Below, piece by piece: positions 1 to 13,010 of a stretch of DNA of 64,000 nucleotides. Source of the DNA: Heterobilharzia americana (lineage: Eukaryota; Platyhelminthes; Trematoda; Strigeidida; Schistosomatidae); assembly GCA_944470555.2 (NCBI GenBank), contig OX104127.1:131193113-131257112 (forward strand), given 5' to 3'. Both the position numbers and the translations under genes were made by a program. Every line of letters starts with the position of its first letter. Within the stretch, counting starts at the first letter, position 1. The notes under the pieces were generated by a model. The model was not told the origin of the DNA. It did not search any database and saw only the letters and a list, made by a program, of their open reading frames with translations.

Positions 1-1790
1 TACCTCATTCGGATATTAAAAAATTTTTCCTCTATGAGTCATTGGCCTAACATAAAAGTTATTCAATTCTATCAGGTTAAATCTTTATCCGAAAGTCTAT
101 AAAATGAAATTGCCAAAGTAACAAGAAAGGTTCATATTTGATATTTACATAATTTACGATTATAACGAAAGACCAATTTTTATATTTTCAGATGAGTAGT
201 AATTTCAAAAAAACAGTTTGTAAAACAACTATCCAATGAAACTAAATAACTTTGTTCTGAATACTGACCGTTGAATCGACTGAAGCTCTTGACATGGAAG
301 AACTCATGGATAAAGAAGGCATAATATTTCATACTGTTGATTTCCGGTTACTGGTGACTGTATGCTTAAGAAATGCAAAGAGGATAACACTAAAGGTCGT
401 TCAGCTAATATTTATAACTTTTAACACGTTCCAATCAAAAACTGATGACTTGAAAGTACATCGTTTTGGTTCTAATGAACATAATTCCCCGAACCCTGCT
501 AGATTATCTTGGAGAATCTAAAGCAAACGAATCTGGACCATCATTACAAAAGGCTGAAATAAAGTATTACTAAAGAAATTATAGAGTCGTGACCCTGAAC
601 TTCATCATCATGAGGTCAAACTCACAAATTTTACATCTTTTCAAAAACTCCGGTTAATTTTAATGGTAAAATTAATGAAAGATTCTTATCGTACAGACTC
701 CTAAATCAAAATATTTTATTAAACTTCACAATAATAAATGTAACCATAGCTATGAAAAGAAACTCAAGTACAGTTTATTGACAATAAAATGACATACATC
801 TTCATTATATACTGAAGCTCTACGGAAATTTGACGCTCTTCTCATATCCTTTACCACATCCATAAAAGATTTCGAAGCCATCACTGTGAGATGTTATTTT
901 GTCTTCAATGAAACCGGAAAAGACTGAATCCACGATTCTTTATGCTTATACAATCTACAAGTTCATCTCTTTCGCTCATTACCCTGATTGTATTATTCAC
1001 CTACTATGGCAAAATTGTTCCCCTAGTTTTAGATGGTTTTTCAGTTAAATATGATTGGTTGATATAATTCTACATACGCTGATCAATATCTACACAAATT
1101 GTGCATCCCAAAACTTTAGCCTAGTCACAAAGAAAGAAATAAGGCAATCAGTTTATTGGTTTGTAAATTTTCTATTGATTATTTTTACGTACACAGTTGA
1201 TTGAAAGTATTTAGTTAACCTAAAAGCGATCAAATTACTTATTCTGGACAGTTGGGTGAATTTTTAGAAATGCTAAACAAGGTAGAACTAATTTTTTTAC
1301 TAAGTATATTTTACTTAAGTGCCAAGAGTAACTGAAATGCAAAAGTCAAGTCTACTACCTGCTTCAGTAAGTGCAGGAATAAACTATGTGTCTAACATTG
1401 TAAAGTTGGGCAAACTTTACAAGTAACACTGTAGGGTTTAACCACTGATAAATTCCTGAAATCGGAACTGAAAACAAAGTCGATACCACTTTGGTTTTAC
1501 TAGGCTAAGAGCTCTACATTTTTCCCCATTAGCATATTCCAACCACCACTTTTGTCTTTTACACTATTCTAATTATTAATGGTGCCTTTTACAGATGTCT
1601 TGATAGGTTAACCGAAATTTTATTGAAGCATGATAAAGTGAATTCACTTGTTTGGTATACACAAGTAACTCAATGTGTATATCTTGAGAGACTATGGCTC
1701 AACAGATTCAAAATTTAATGAGTCAAAATTGTGATGATTATGTGTATTTCATTCACACTGATTCCAGTCAATTTCTTTTTTCAGACTGAT
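1..1790. other. AT-rich DNA, no gene seen
   Basis: Reading frames are short, with no protein resemblance, no convincing exon and no repeat that I recognise. Probably intergenic or intronic. Confidence 0.5.
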
Positions 1791-1802
1791 TACAAAGAAT
1801 AT
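1791..1802. repeat. Target-site duplication of the RTE copy (left; right copy 2531-2542)
   Basis: The 12-bp string tacaaagaatat occurs on both sides of the RTE fragment. The last two bases may overlap the start of the (ATT)n tail, so the true length is 10-12 bp. Confidence 0.8.
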
Positions 1803-2530
1803 TATTATTATTATTAGTCCCTTGAGTTCCTAGTGGAACATAGGGCTTCAGTAGCACGCCTCCAGTGACCTCTGTTCTCTGAGATCTTTTGAACCTGGTT
1901 CCACGACAGCCCAGAAGTTCTCATTTCCTCCTCGCACGATCTCCTCCATGTCACCCTCCGCACCGACGTCCAACTCGTCGCTTCCCATGGGGATTCCACT
2001 TGAGCAACTGGTCTGACGCGTGATGTCCCCAGTCGGCCTTCTCAGTGCATGTCCAATCCATCTCCACTTCCTGCTGCATATTTGTTGGGTGATAGGTTCT
2101 TGGTTGGTTCGTTCCCAGAGTTCCTTGTTGCTTATTCTTTCTGGCAATCCATCTGATCTTTAGTAGCGAGCGTAAGCAGTTGTTGATGAATGTCCGTAGT
2201 TTATTGGAAATGCCTTTCGTGACGCGCCAAGTCTCTGAGCCATACAGAAGCACTGACTTGACGTTGGTGTTGAAAATCCGTATCTTGTTCCACATGCTGA
2301 GTCCAGAAGATCTCCATACTGGTTTCAGGCTAATGAACACCTGTCTTGCTGTTCCGACTCTGACCTTGACATCCTGGCCGGTGCCACCTGTAGTTGAAAC
2401 AGTGCTTTCTAGATAGGTGAAGGAGGTTACTTCCTTTAAAGTTCTCCCGTTGATGGTGACTGGAGTTTGTTGTTGTTGGTGCGGTATCTTCATCACCTCT
2501 GTCTTCTCTATATTCACTTGAAGTCCCGTC
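1801..2530 (-). mobile_element. RTE-clade LINE (SR2-like), 5'-truncated copy with TSD
   Basis: This is the 3' part of a reverse-transcriptase LINE on the minus strand. The 188-residue frame at 1951-2517 begins MNIEKTEVMKI and continues through SFTYLESTVSTTGG and LLYGSETWRVTKG, the segment just after the RT catalytic core in RTE elements. The element ends at its 3' side in an (ATT)n run (1801-1815), as RTE LINEs do. A direct duplication, tacaaagaatat, flanks it (1791-1802 and 2531-2542). This supports a target-primed insertion that was 5'-truncated. The frame changes downstream of about 1950, so the copy is dead. Close relatives in this window lie at 14724-16067, 39445-42728 and 47085-48115. 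Confidence 0.9.
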
Positions 2531-2542
2531 TACAAAGAATAT

Positions 2543-4609
2543 ACTTCAAATAAAAAATATAAGCGAATATTTTAATCAATAACTGTAATTTGACCTCATT
2601 AAATTCAAGAAAAAAAGTGAATGCAAGGGTGGTTGTGAATATGCCAAACAAATTTGGTGTCTTAAGTCAGGCTTTTTCAATGAAGTGAAAGCAGAAATTT
2701 CCTGGTTGAAGAATTAACTACTTGATTTCGTTCGACAGTAAGAGCTTTCCTCAAACATTCACAATCTCGTTTGAGGTACGTAGATTCCTTAGGAATTCAC
2801 TCTATCTACTTTTCAAGATGATTCTACTGAAGAAGTAGTTTTAACGGCGAGATATTTTCTTCTTATGTATGAAAACTTATTCGCAATGTAGTGCAGTAAA
2901 ATCCAGGAAAATAAAAAGTATGATAAAAACTAAAACGAAATTAATGAGATGTATCCTTGAAACTCCTTGAGGAACACTGAGAGAACATTAAGAGTCCTTT
3001 TCTGGCTTACTGGATGTTAATTAACAATTCATTTCTGGACAATACTTGATAATTTTTGTTTGTCGGTAGAGATATACCCAGTGGTGGAATTCGTGTCTAG
3101 TAGAATCTTAGTAATAATAAGATATGATTCGTTTTGTGGTTGCGATTTTAGTCTGTTGCTCACACCCATACGATATGTGAGTAGTTTTAGAAACCAAGTG
3201 TACTGCTGAAGTGTAGTCTTAGAAGCCTGGTGGATGAAATGCATGCGTTATAGGTTTTGACGCTTTCATCTACATGTACTCGGAAGATTGATGTTCAGTG
3301 ATAAGCTTATTCCTGGTATTGACATCGTTTTGTTCACTTGTTTTGTCATGTTTCTTTTAACCTTTGAAGATGACTTAAAATCTCAAAGATTGAATGCTGA
3401 ATTACTTAGGTCAAGCTTCATATTACAGGAGTCAATATTTCATCTAAGTTTGAGAACATTTAAACTATAGTTGGCTTTTTCATTGGAATGTCTTAAAAAA
3501 CTTATACAGTCAACTACATATTGAGTGAATCCTCTGCGTACACATTTCACAAGTGAAACTGTGCAAAACAGGAATATATAAAAGCCACCACGACCACTAG
3601 AATCCAATAAAATAGGTTAGGGTAGCTAAAATTTATGATTCTACTCATATTTATTGCTTCCTTGGCATTATGAAAAAATCAGAAGGTTAGTTAAGATACT
3701 GACTAGTCAGTAAACAGGTACATAAAAACTCTAGGTAATCTACTTATCCATGCTGAATGTCAACAAGCCAAAAACATTCTCTTTGTATCACACGTTCACA
3801 CTACTTGGATCACACAAATAAGTCATTCATAGGATATTGTCAATAAAGAAACAAAATAAACTCAGGAAGGATATACGTGAATCACCAAGTAATTTAATAT
3901 GATCTAGTCGACCTTTACTTTGGTTACATTCGGTTTCAGATGAGGATGAGGTGCTTTGTCCAGTTTCAAGGTAATTCATATTTAGGAAACTGCATTTCAA
4001 TAGCCCCATATATTCAGCACATTGGTTAAGGTACTACATTTTTCCTACGCTTATAACTTCAAAATGGAGATTACAATAAGGCTAATTAATGAACCAAACC
4101 GGTTATTTGAATCTTATTAGAGAAAATCCAAAATATTATACAGCTATCAAAAGAAATTTCTTCATGACATACGCTTTCTTCTTACCAGAATTTGGAAATC
4201 ATTTAAAAGGAGAAGTGATTGACTTTCATTGACAACTCAATTAAACAAGCAGTGATATGTGTCAGATTCCTTCATGTAAATTATTCAACTAATGTTTCAC
4301 ATGCGCGATTCCACGTCTTTATAAATATGTAGAAACTGAACAGTACCTCACATAAATTTACTGATTAATAATCAAAAATTGAGATGCATAGGGTTTGAGC
4401 AGAATGCCAAGACGCACTAACCTAGGGCTTCTCATCGCCTGACAGTGGTCAGCAAGACGTACTTGCAACTATGACGGTACTAATATCCTTAAAAGCTGAG
4501 ATCCAGATCTCAGTAACATCTCAGTTTATAAAGAAAAAGCACTTCGAATAATTTACTACAGAGAAAACAAAAACCACCCGCGCGGAAGCAAACAAATAAT
4601 TAACTCACT
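2543..4609. other. AT-rich DNA, no gene seen
   Basis: Only short frames are present. A 71-codon minus-strand frame at 3029-3244 has no features I can assign. No repeats from the families seen elsewhere in the window were recognised here. Confidence 0.45.
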
Positions 4610-5230
4610 TTGTCAAGCGAGAAAATTACATTTTTGATGATGCTAATAAACACCGAAAGATATAAGTTAAACAAAGAACACCGGAGCACCGCACAGTTGG
4701 CTGCTATCACTATGCAAGTACTCATAAGAGCATGCTCCGAATTCCAACCACCATATACAAAACAAATACTCACATGGAACAAAAGACACCTTACAGTCCA
4801 CAAAAGATACGGCATACTAACATTACTCTCAAGAGTTAAGACACATTACAGCACTCAACCACCACAGAAATCCAAAGAAAAATACATGCACAAAGTATTC
4901 AAGTCAATGAGAATCCGTCTAACTTCATCAAAATATGTTTGTCAACAGGACAGAACACAGGGTGATTGCCCCGAATCAAAAGATGTGTTACCTTACTCTA
5001 AATAAAAGATATCTCAGAAACAGCCAACCAATTGCTTCGTCCTTTCGAAATCAGAATAGCAAACAAACGTTCGAAAGCAATACACAGCATGTTGTGCAAG
5101 GTGGAGCACCCATTGCCAGAAAAGACGAGACACATACAATCTATAAAATCGATTGCCAAAATTGTTCACAGAGTTATGTGGACCAGTCCAGTTGTCGGAT
5201 TGGTTGAAGTATTCATGAGGAGCTCAGGGT
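4610..5230 (+). pseudogene. Penelope-like element remnant: RT thumb to GIY-YIG region
   Basis: This is a degraded PLE in plus orientation. The frame 4610-5005 reads QPPYTKQILTWNKRHLTVHK and then LLSRVKTHYSTQPPQKSKE, matching the PLE region after the RT (K-P-T-H-T ... L-T-V-K-R ... L-L-S-R-A). The frame then shifts. At 4935-5207 the end of the second frame reads IYKIDCQNCSQSYVDQSSCR, an intact-looking start of a GIY-YIG endonuclease (IYKI as the GIY part, SYVDQ as the YIG part). At least one frameshift separates the two blocks. From about 4778 onward the sequence is shared, in inverted orientation, with the PLE at 11.9-12.4 kb; upstream of that the two copies differ. Confidence 0.75.
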
Positions 5231-8155
5231 GTGATAAATAATTCCTTTCCTCAACATACAACGTCAATAAAACTTGCAGGTGATATCCGAATACGCCTCG
5301 CTTCTTTATAAAGTTAGCGCTTAAGATGTCATCAAACCTGGCGATATAAAATTCACAACAAAATATCAAAGCGAAGAGAACACCAGACCACCACTAAACT
5401 CATCTAGAGCTACAAATCTTTTCCCTCATTTCAATATTTCCATACTCCTATGACTCAGTAGACTTAAACTTTACAGTACAGTATTTGCTTCCTCAGGGGA
5501 AATATGCTTTTCACCTGAAGATATACTGGTTTGATATAACTCAGATGTGCAGATATGCTAGAAATTCCTACTTTTGAATACGAGACACACCGATAAATGG
5601 TGATCTCAAATTTTCTACTTATGCATCTACTTATCAATAGAAATTGTCCTGACAATCTAAACAAAAATGGATTTGATGACCACATGGTATTACTTTAATC
5701 AGTGAGTGTTAAAAAAGAGATCAAAATCTGCTTGTTATGATAATTGCCAATGTCACATGACACAGTGTATATCAAGTTGGAGAGCCTTGTATAGAACGCT
5801 AATATAAGTCACAGTCTTAAGAAGTTGATGAGGACTAGAAAACGAGTTTTCACCTACAAATTGAACCAGGTTGAAGAGAGAAGAAATAGATGATCATCGA
5901 CAATATGTCGTAACAGGTATGTTGAAAATATGATCAAAAAAGGAAAGTATAAACTAATAGTCCTCTGAATTCTAACCAAAAGAACTAAGAGTAATAGCTT
6001 ACATAGCGTGAAGAATCACGGATACGCAATAAGAACTACTGGTTCGAAGTGGATCATTTGTCTCAAACACCGCTGTCAGTAGAGATTTTCTAGATGTACT
6101 GAGCCCATAATAAAGGCTACTTTCAAACCAATCAGTTATTCTAAAACCATTCAATTTAAAGATCCAATCACCTGTTCCACCAGTTACGAGAATTCACTGC
6201 AGTCTAACTGATAAGTTGTATGAACTGAGGATACCCGCCTACATATTAGGAAGTTGTTTGCTTCTGAGTAAGTTTGGTGACAGTTTTAGCAGGGGGGTTT
6301 ATAGCTCATTTCACCTTGAAACTTCGAATGCCTTACATAAATACTTCCAAAACGTTTATAAAAAACGTTCAACTACTGTTCGATTGTCAGTAGTCAGAAT
6401 GCGTAAATGTAATTCTCTCGACAGATAAGTATACAATGATGTGAACAGGAATAAATTACCAGAATCTCTAAATTCTCATCAGCTTTCTGAAGGAATTCTG
6501 AAGTATGCAAAGTTTTTAGCACTTCATGAAGCACTTCATGACAGTATTTAAGTATGATAGGGATTCAGCAAAGCAATCTTCTAACAGCTATTGAACTTTT
6601 GAAAATTAATTGAATAAATATCGAATCGGCATACATTCATTCCACCAGTAACACTTCTGGATGCATTGAAGATCTTTTGAAAGAGTTTACTCGGTATTTC
6701 AACTTCTGTAAGCATCAAGATTGAAGTGAGACCACCTTGGTAGTTCTTTCTCTATTTGTTGTGGTTTTAGAAACAATCTCTTTTGACGTATAGAAAACGT
6801 ACAGAAATCGAGAAAAGTAGAGTCACTTTTCTCCTCCTTAATGGTCATCACTGAAGACGGGTTGTGATCAGTCTCCGAAATCACAAGTCAAGAATGTCAT
6901 TGAGCATGAATACTATATAAGTTTCTGAATGACTGAAACTGACACTCAGCCTAACCAAGTCATTACAAATAAACGCCGATTTCTGAAAACCACGTTCAAT
7001 TTTGATATATTTACCGAAATCCTATAGGGTCTTTGAAGAACACAACTTACTATCCAGGCGGTTTACTCTCTCTCTCCCTCCTCTTCGTTGGAGCTCTAAT
7101 CAAATGCCAAGTTACAAGCATTGGACGTACTGGGGATTTAGTGTTAGAGTGTTTTCAAACGTGTCTTACCTATTGAGTCTATGAAGAACTGATTGTCAAT
7201 CGTCTAGAATTCTTTATTTGAAGTACCCACTCCACACATTTGGAAAACCTACTTCTGAATTGTCTTTGTCGTAAAGGATAGCTTCACGTATATTTTTAAA
7301 GTATATTCTTCTCATTACATGTTGTTATTTAGTAGCCAAAATTTTGATCAGTATATATGAATCAAGCCTTGTTCCAGTCACTATTATTACCAAAGCTTTT
7401 GATTTCCCATTCTACAACTTACGTTGTACTTCTCATTGCATCACCTGATTATTTTAATTCACTTACCTATCTGGTGTAAAAACTTCAAAAAAGAACAGAG
7501 TTAAATACATATGAAAGTATCTTACAATGCATATTATTCCCCATCTATTGTTATACTTCTTAAAAAGTAAACGAAAGTGTCGGATATATGAAAACAGATC
7601 ACCCATTTCCTTCATGTATATATTCGATGATATTTCATCATAAATAAGAGGAAGTATGAGAAAAAACATTTGAGCAAATATTTCTTAATTGTTATCAGTT
7701 TAGCTTCAAGTACTGTTGGAAATGAATGTGTGCATGAAATGAAGCTACTCAAGAAAAGAAGTGGTGCTTTACAGAAATTTCAGTAAAGAAATTCTCATCA
7801 GGTATTAGTAGACAACTTTCTCTTGGAATCCTTATTTATCAGAACCTACAATGTTTTTTGAAATAAACTTCTGCGTTAGGAGGCTAACTCTAGATGTCAA
7901 AACTTAATGCTCTTTTACAATAGCAATCTTTTTCTAAAGGTACAACCTAGTGAGATTTATTCCAATAAATGGAAAGGAAATCAAATGACAATATAAGGTG
8001 ACAGTATTTCAACTGATAACTACGCAGTAATGTAATCAAGCATTCTTTGAACTAGACATTTAATTATGCACTTATCATCCCTTGATTTTCTGACTTCATC
8101 ACCACCAAGATTGTATGAAGTCTGGCTGAAGAAAGCACATTCATTGATAATTTAT
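4778..8155 (+). repeat. Left arm of a giant inverted repeat (about 3.38 kb)
   Basis: The reverse complement of 8982-12371 matches this segment almost base for base. Paired short frames show this: 5464-5685 minus with 11447-11668 plus, 6699-6884 minus with 10251-10436 plus (two residue differences in 61), 7002-7184 plus with 9951-10133 minus (identical over 60 residues), and 7463-7669 minus with 9466-9672 plus (two differences in 68). The first 0.5 kb is PLE tail. The inner 2.7 kb or so has no protein I recognise. The inner edge is sharp at 8155 (attcattgataatttat). The outer edge, near 4778, falls inside PLE-homologous sequence. Confidence 0.95.
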
Positions 8156-8157
8156 CT

Positions 8158-8183
8158 TATTTATTTATTTATTTATTTATTTA
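8158..8183. repeat. (TTTA)n microsatellite
   Basis: About six tandem TTTA units lie directly at the inner end of the left palindrome arm. Confidence 0.9.
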
Positions 8184-8643
8184 ATGAAACTTAAATGTGG
8201 CATTGAGGTCAAGGGTTTCACATCAATAAGAATTTTCTAAAATGAAGCTATATTGTCTTAAGGTCGCTGGGATAAACTTACAAATGCAACATTTTTCAGC
8301 TTCCACTGTGGAAAGAATCCTGCGTAAACATTCATTTATATTAAACACTTTTCGGGGAACTTTAAATAAGGGGCTTTATGTAAGACAACATACCGCTGTA
8401 CACAAATGCCAGAATATTTATCATTCCCATTCTAAGCTATAAGTTTCCACGGTCATTCCAAACTTACTTTTCGCTGATGATTAGTGGTCAGTTAAAAATA
8501 AACCAGTTTTGTGGAAACTAATGGTTCCTATAGTGTTGCAGTTCCTCGTCAGATAAGGGACTGAAAAGTATGTTACTATTTACCGAAGCGCGGCCAAAAT
8601 AACTTTGAATAGATGTGTATATTTTGTAGCATTTTAGAGGCTT

Positions 8644-8920
8644 CTTTACGTTCACCTGAAAGAAAATCCTATCTTCGCTGCCACGTCTCTTCTGCCAACT
8701 TGTTCGTTTTTACCTGTAGATCATCGGATTTGTGCGACAAGACGCTAGACATAAATCATTATCGTTGGCTAAATCCAAAACTTCTAGGGTCTTTTCATCG
8801 GCCAAACAGCGTGTGCCCATCTTCTCGCTCCTCACAGTTTGCTGCATGATCCAGACCAATCGACTAGAGTCAGGAAGATAATTGGTGACAGTAGACCTTG
8901 TACTCCTTTCAAAAGAAATA
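8644..8920 (-). mobile_element. RTE-clade LINE internal RT fragment
   Basis: The segment matches, with about one change in five to ten bases, the RTE copies at 47850-48100 and 40180-40400. Shared landmarks on the plus strand are the cctgtagatc box, the gacataaatc box, and tgctgcatgatccaga followed by a block ending near ggtgacagtagac. In RTE this is the stretch around the F-A-D-D catalytic box and the preceding KQGCLLSP block. Neither 3' tail nor TSD is seen, so it is a decayed internal fragment, inside the palindrome spacer. Confidence 0.75.
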
Positions 8921-8981
8921 TAAGGCTTTTCACTTCTCATGCCGTGGGAATCAATCACCTTCAAGATCAGAAAAGTGTGCT

Positions 8982-11900
8982 ATAAATTATCAATGAATGT
9001 GCTTTCTTCAGCCAGACTTCATACAATCTTGGTGGTGATGAAGTCAGAAAATCAAGGGATGATAAGTGCATAATTAAATGTCTAGTTCAAAGAATGCTTG
9101 ATTACATTACTGCGTAGTATCAGTTGAAATACTGTCACCTTATATTGTCATTTGATTTCCTTTCCATTTATTGGAATAAATCTCACTAGGTTGTACCTTT
9201 AGAAAAAGATTGCTATTGTAAAAAGCATTAAGTTTTGACATCTAGAGTTAGCCTCCTAACGCAGAAGTTTATTTCAAAAAAATTTGTAGGTTCTAATAAA
9301 TGAGGATTCCAAGAGAAAGTTGTCTACTAATACCTGATGAGAATTTCTTTACTGAAATTTCTGTAAAGCACCACTTCTTTTCTTGAGTAGCTTCATTTCA
9401 TGCACACATTCATTTCCAACAGTACTTGAAGCTAAACTGATAACAATTAAGAAATATTTGCTCAAATGTTTTTTCTCATACTTCCTCTTATATATGATGA
9501 AATATCATCGAATATATACATGAAGGAAATGGGTGATCTGTTTTCATACATCCAACACTTTCGTTTACTTTTTAAGAAGTATAACAATAGATGGGGAATA
9601 ATATGCATTGTAAGATACTTTCATACGTATTTAACTCTGTTCTTTTTTGAAGTTTTTACACCAGATAGGTAAGTGAATTAAAATAATCAGGTGATGCAAT
9701 GAGAAGTACAACGTAAGTTGTAGAATGGGAAATCAAAAGCTTTGGTAATAATAGTGACTGTAACAAGGCTTGATTCATATATACTGATCAAAATTTTGGC
9801 TACTAAATAACAACATGTAATGAGAAGAATATACTTTAAAAATATACGTGAAGCTATCCTTTACGACAAAGACAATTCAGAAGTAGGTTTTCCAAATGTG
9901 TGGAGTGGGTACTTCAAATAAAGAATTCTAGACGATTGACAATCAGTTCTTCATAGACTCAATAGGTAAGACACGTTTGAAAACACTCTAACACTAAATC
10001 CCCAGTACGTCCAATGCTTGTAACTTGGCATTTGATTAGAGCTCCAACGAAGAGGAGGGAGAGAGAGAGTAAACCGCCTGGATAGTAAGTTGTGTTCTTC
10101 AAAGACCCTATAGGATTTCGGTAAATATATCAAAATTGAACGTGGTTTTCAGAAATCGGCGTTTATTTGTAATGACTTGGTTAGGCTGAGTGTCAGTTTC
10201 AGTCATTCAGAAACTTATATAGTATTCATGCTCAATGACATTCTTGACTTGTGATTTCGGAGACTGATCACAACCCGTCTTCATTGATGACCATTAAGGA
10301 GGAGAAAAGTGACTCTACTTTTCTCGATTTCTGTACGTTTTCTATACGTCAAAAGAGATTGTTTCTAAAACCACAACAAGTAGAGAAAGAACTACCAAGG
10401 TGGTCTCACTTCAATCTTGATGCTTACAGAAGTTGAAATACCGAGTAAACTCTTTCAAAAGATCTTCAATGCATCCAGAAGTGTTACTGGTGGAATGAAT
10501 GTATGCCAAATCGATATTTATTCAATTAATTTTCGAAAGTTCAGTAGCTGTTAGAAGATTGCTTTGCTGAATCCTTATCATGCCTTAATACTGTCACGAA
10601 GTGCTTCTTGAGCTAAAAACTTTGCATACTTCAGAATTCCTTCAGAAAGCTGATGAGAATTTAGAGATTCTGGTAATTTATTCCTGTTCACATCATTGTA
10701 TACTTATCTGTCGAGAGAATTACTTTTACGCACTCTGACTACTGACAATCAAACAGTAGTTGAACGTTTTTCATAAACGTTTTGGGAGTATTTATGTAAG
10801 GCATTCGAAGTTTCAAGGTGAAATGAGCTATAAACCCCCCTGCTAAAACTGTCACCAAACTTACTCAGAAGCAAACAACTTCCTTATATGTAGGCGGGCA
10901 TCCTCAGTTCATAAAACTTATCAGTTAGACTGCAGTGAATTCTCGTAACTGGTGGAACAGGTGATTGGATCTTTAAATTGAATGGTTTTAGAAAAACCGG
11001 TTGGTTTGAAAGTAGCCTTTATTATAGGCTCAGTACATCTAGAAAATCTCTACTGACAGCGGTGTTTGAGACAAATGATCCACTTCAAACCAGTAGTTCT
11101 TATTGCGTATCCGTGATTCTTCACGCTATGTAAGCTATTACTCTTAGTTCTTTTGGTTAGAATTCAGAGGATTATTAATTTATACTTTCCTTTTTTGATC
11201 ATATTTTCAACATTCCTGTTACGACATATTGTCGACGATCATCTTTTTCTTCTTTCCTCAACCTGGTTCAATTTGTAGGTGAAAACTCGTTTTCTAGTCC
11301 TCATCAACTTCTTAAAACTGTGACTTATATTAGCGTTTTATGCAAGGCTCTCCAACTTGATATACACTGTGTCATGTGACATTGGCAGTTATCATAACAA
11401 GCAGATTTTGATCTCTTTTTTAACACTCACTGATTAAAGTAATACCATGTGGTCATCAAATTCATTTTTGTTTAGATTGTCAGAACAATTTCTATTGATA
11501 AGTAGATGCATAAGTAGAAAATTTGAGATCACCATTTATCGATGTGTCTCGTATTCAAAAGTAGGAATTTCTAGCATATCTGCACATCTGAGTTATATCT
11601 TATCTGTATATCCTCAGGTGAAAAACATATTTCCCCTGAGGAAGCAAATACTATACTGTAAAGTTTAAGTCTACTGAGTCATAGGAGTATAGAAATATTG
11701 AAATGAGGGAAAAGATTTGTAGCTCCAGATGAGTTTAGTGGTGGTCTGGTGTTCTCTTCGCTGTGATATTTTGTTGTGAGTTTTATATCGCCAGGTTTGA
11801 TGACATCTTAAGCACTAACTTTATGAAGAAGCGAGGCGTATCGGAGTGTCACCTGCAAGTTTTATTGACCTTGTATTTTGTCGAATTGTATGTTGAGGGA

Positions 11901-12371
11901 AATAATTATTCATCATACCCTGAACTCCTCATGAATACTTCAACCAATCCGACAACTGGACTGGTCCACATAACTCTGTGAACAATTTTGGCAATCGATT
12001 TTATAGATTGTATATATCCCGTCTTTTCTTGCAATGGGTGCTCCACCTTGCACAACATGCTGTGTATTGATTTCGTACGTTTGTTTGCTATTCTGATTTC
12101 GAAAGGACGAAGCAATTGGTTGGCTGTTTCTGAGATATCTTTTATTTAGAGTAAGGTAACGCATCTTTTGATTTGGGGCGATCACCCTGTGTTCTGTCCT
12201 GTTGACAAACATATTTTGATGAAGTTAGACGGATTCTCATTGACTTTGAATACGTTATACATATATTTTTCTTTGGATTTCTGTGGTGGTTGAGTGCTGC
12301 AATGTGTCTTAACTCTTGAGAGTAATGTTAGTATGCCGTATCTTTTGTGGACTGTAAGGTGACTTTTGTTG
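8982..12371 (-). repeat. Right arm of the giant inverted repeat (about 3.39 kb)
   Basis: This is the inverted counterpart of 4778-8155. The inner edge is sharp at 8982. The arm is about 12 bp longer than its partner, largely from a small insertion near 11870-11885 in the PLE 3' region. Differences are scattered substitutions and 1-3 bp indels, sparse in the inner half and denser toward the outer end. The match ends near 12371 inside PLE sequence. Confidence 0.95.
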
Positions 12372-13010
12372 CGGGTGAAGTTGAGATTGGTTTGTTTAGG
12401 CTTCTTTTACGGCTGGGTTGGCGAACTTTCATTCTGTTTACTGCTGATGATTCATCTTGGCTTGTGGTTTTTGTTTTGATTCCTAATCCTTTTTGGAGTG
12501 AATTCTACCAAGTTTCTGGTTTATTATTTTGAATGTCTTTTGGATTTCATCTTCTTTGAGGATTACGTGTTGGTCATCAATATGCCGAATCCAAATTTTC
12601 TGCTTGCTTATTTAAGTGACTTTTCATTCCTGACGCTGCATCACAGCTTCAGGAGTCAATCTTGATATTTGAGGACTGATAGATGTCTGCTTTTTTTTAA
12701 TTGTATGCTTTCCCATTGATGAGAAAGTGGGTGGTATATTGCTGAAGGACCTTTGTATTCGATTTGGAGCCATTTGCTCTATTTACGCTTAAGGGGTATA
12801 GTCATTCTTCAGAATAATATCCATCGTCTCCTTGGGCGAATTTTAGTCGATTGGAGTGAATAGTAGAGCCACATCAAAAAAATATTGTCCTTTTATTACT
12901 GCCTATCTTTACCTCTTTATTTTGTCTAGAAATTCAGTTGCTGAACTGACTGTGTGTTTACTTCTATTGACGATATGCTTTAGCTCGAAGCACCATCCTA
13001 AGAAATATTT
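11906..13010 (-). pseudogene. Penelope-like element remnant, RT to GIY-YIG
   Basis: Reading the minus strand from 13010 downward with frameshifts, I find KHIVNRSKHTVSSATEFLDK (about 12970-12910), then a motif-A-like TIFFDV block (about 12880), then WIRHIDDQHVILKEDE (about 12600-12550), which corresponds to the RT catalytic Y-x-D-D with Y replaced by H. TNLNFTRNKSHLTVHKRYGI follows (about 12400-12330), then the GIY-YIG start IYKIDCQNCSQSYVDQSSCR near 12000-11945. Motif B is not seen and the spacing between blocks is short, so an internal deletion is likely. The 3' half lies inside the right palindrome arm; the 5' half lies outside it. Confidence 0.8.

Larger units (their letters stand above)
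8156..8981. other. Spacer (loop) between the giant inverted repeat arms
   Basis: This 826-bp unique segment is not repeated between the arms. It starts with a TTTA microsatellite and contains a minus-strand RTE fragment (8644-8920). The remainder (8184-8643) holds a 66-codon plus-strand frame with no recognised family. Confidence 0.9.

Noticed and set aside
5464..10436. Small proteins duplicated in the two palindrome arms (for example 6699-6884 and 10251-10436)
   Set aside because: Pairs are expected from the inverted duplication itself; similarity of both copies shows recent common origin, not selection on a protein.
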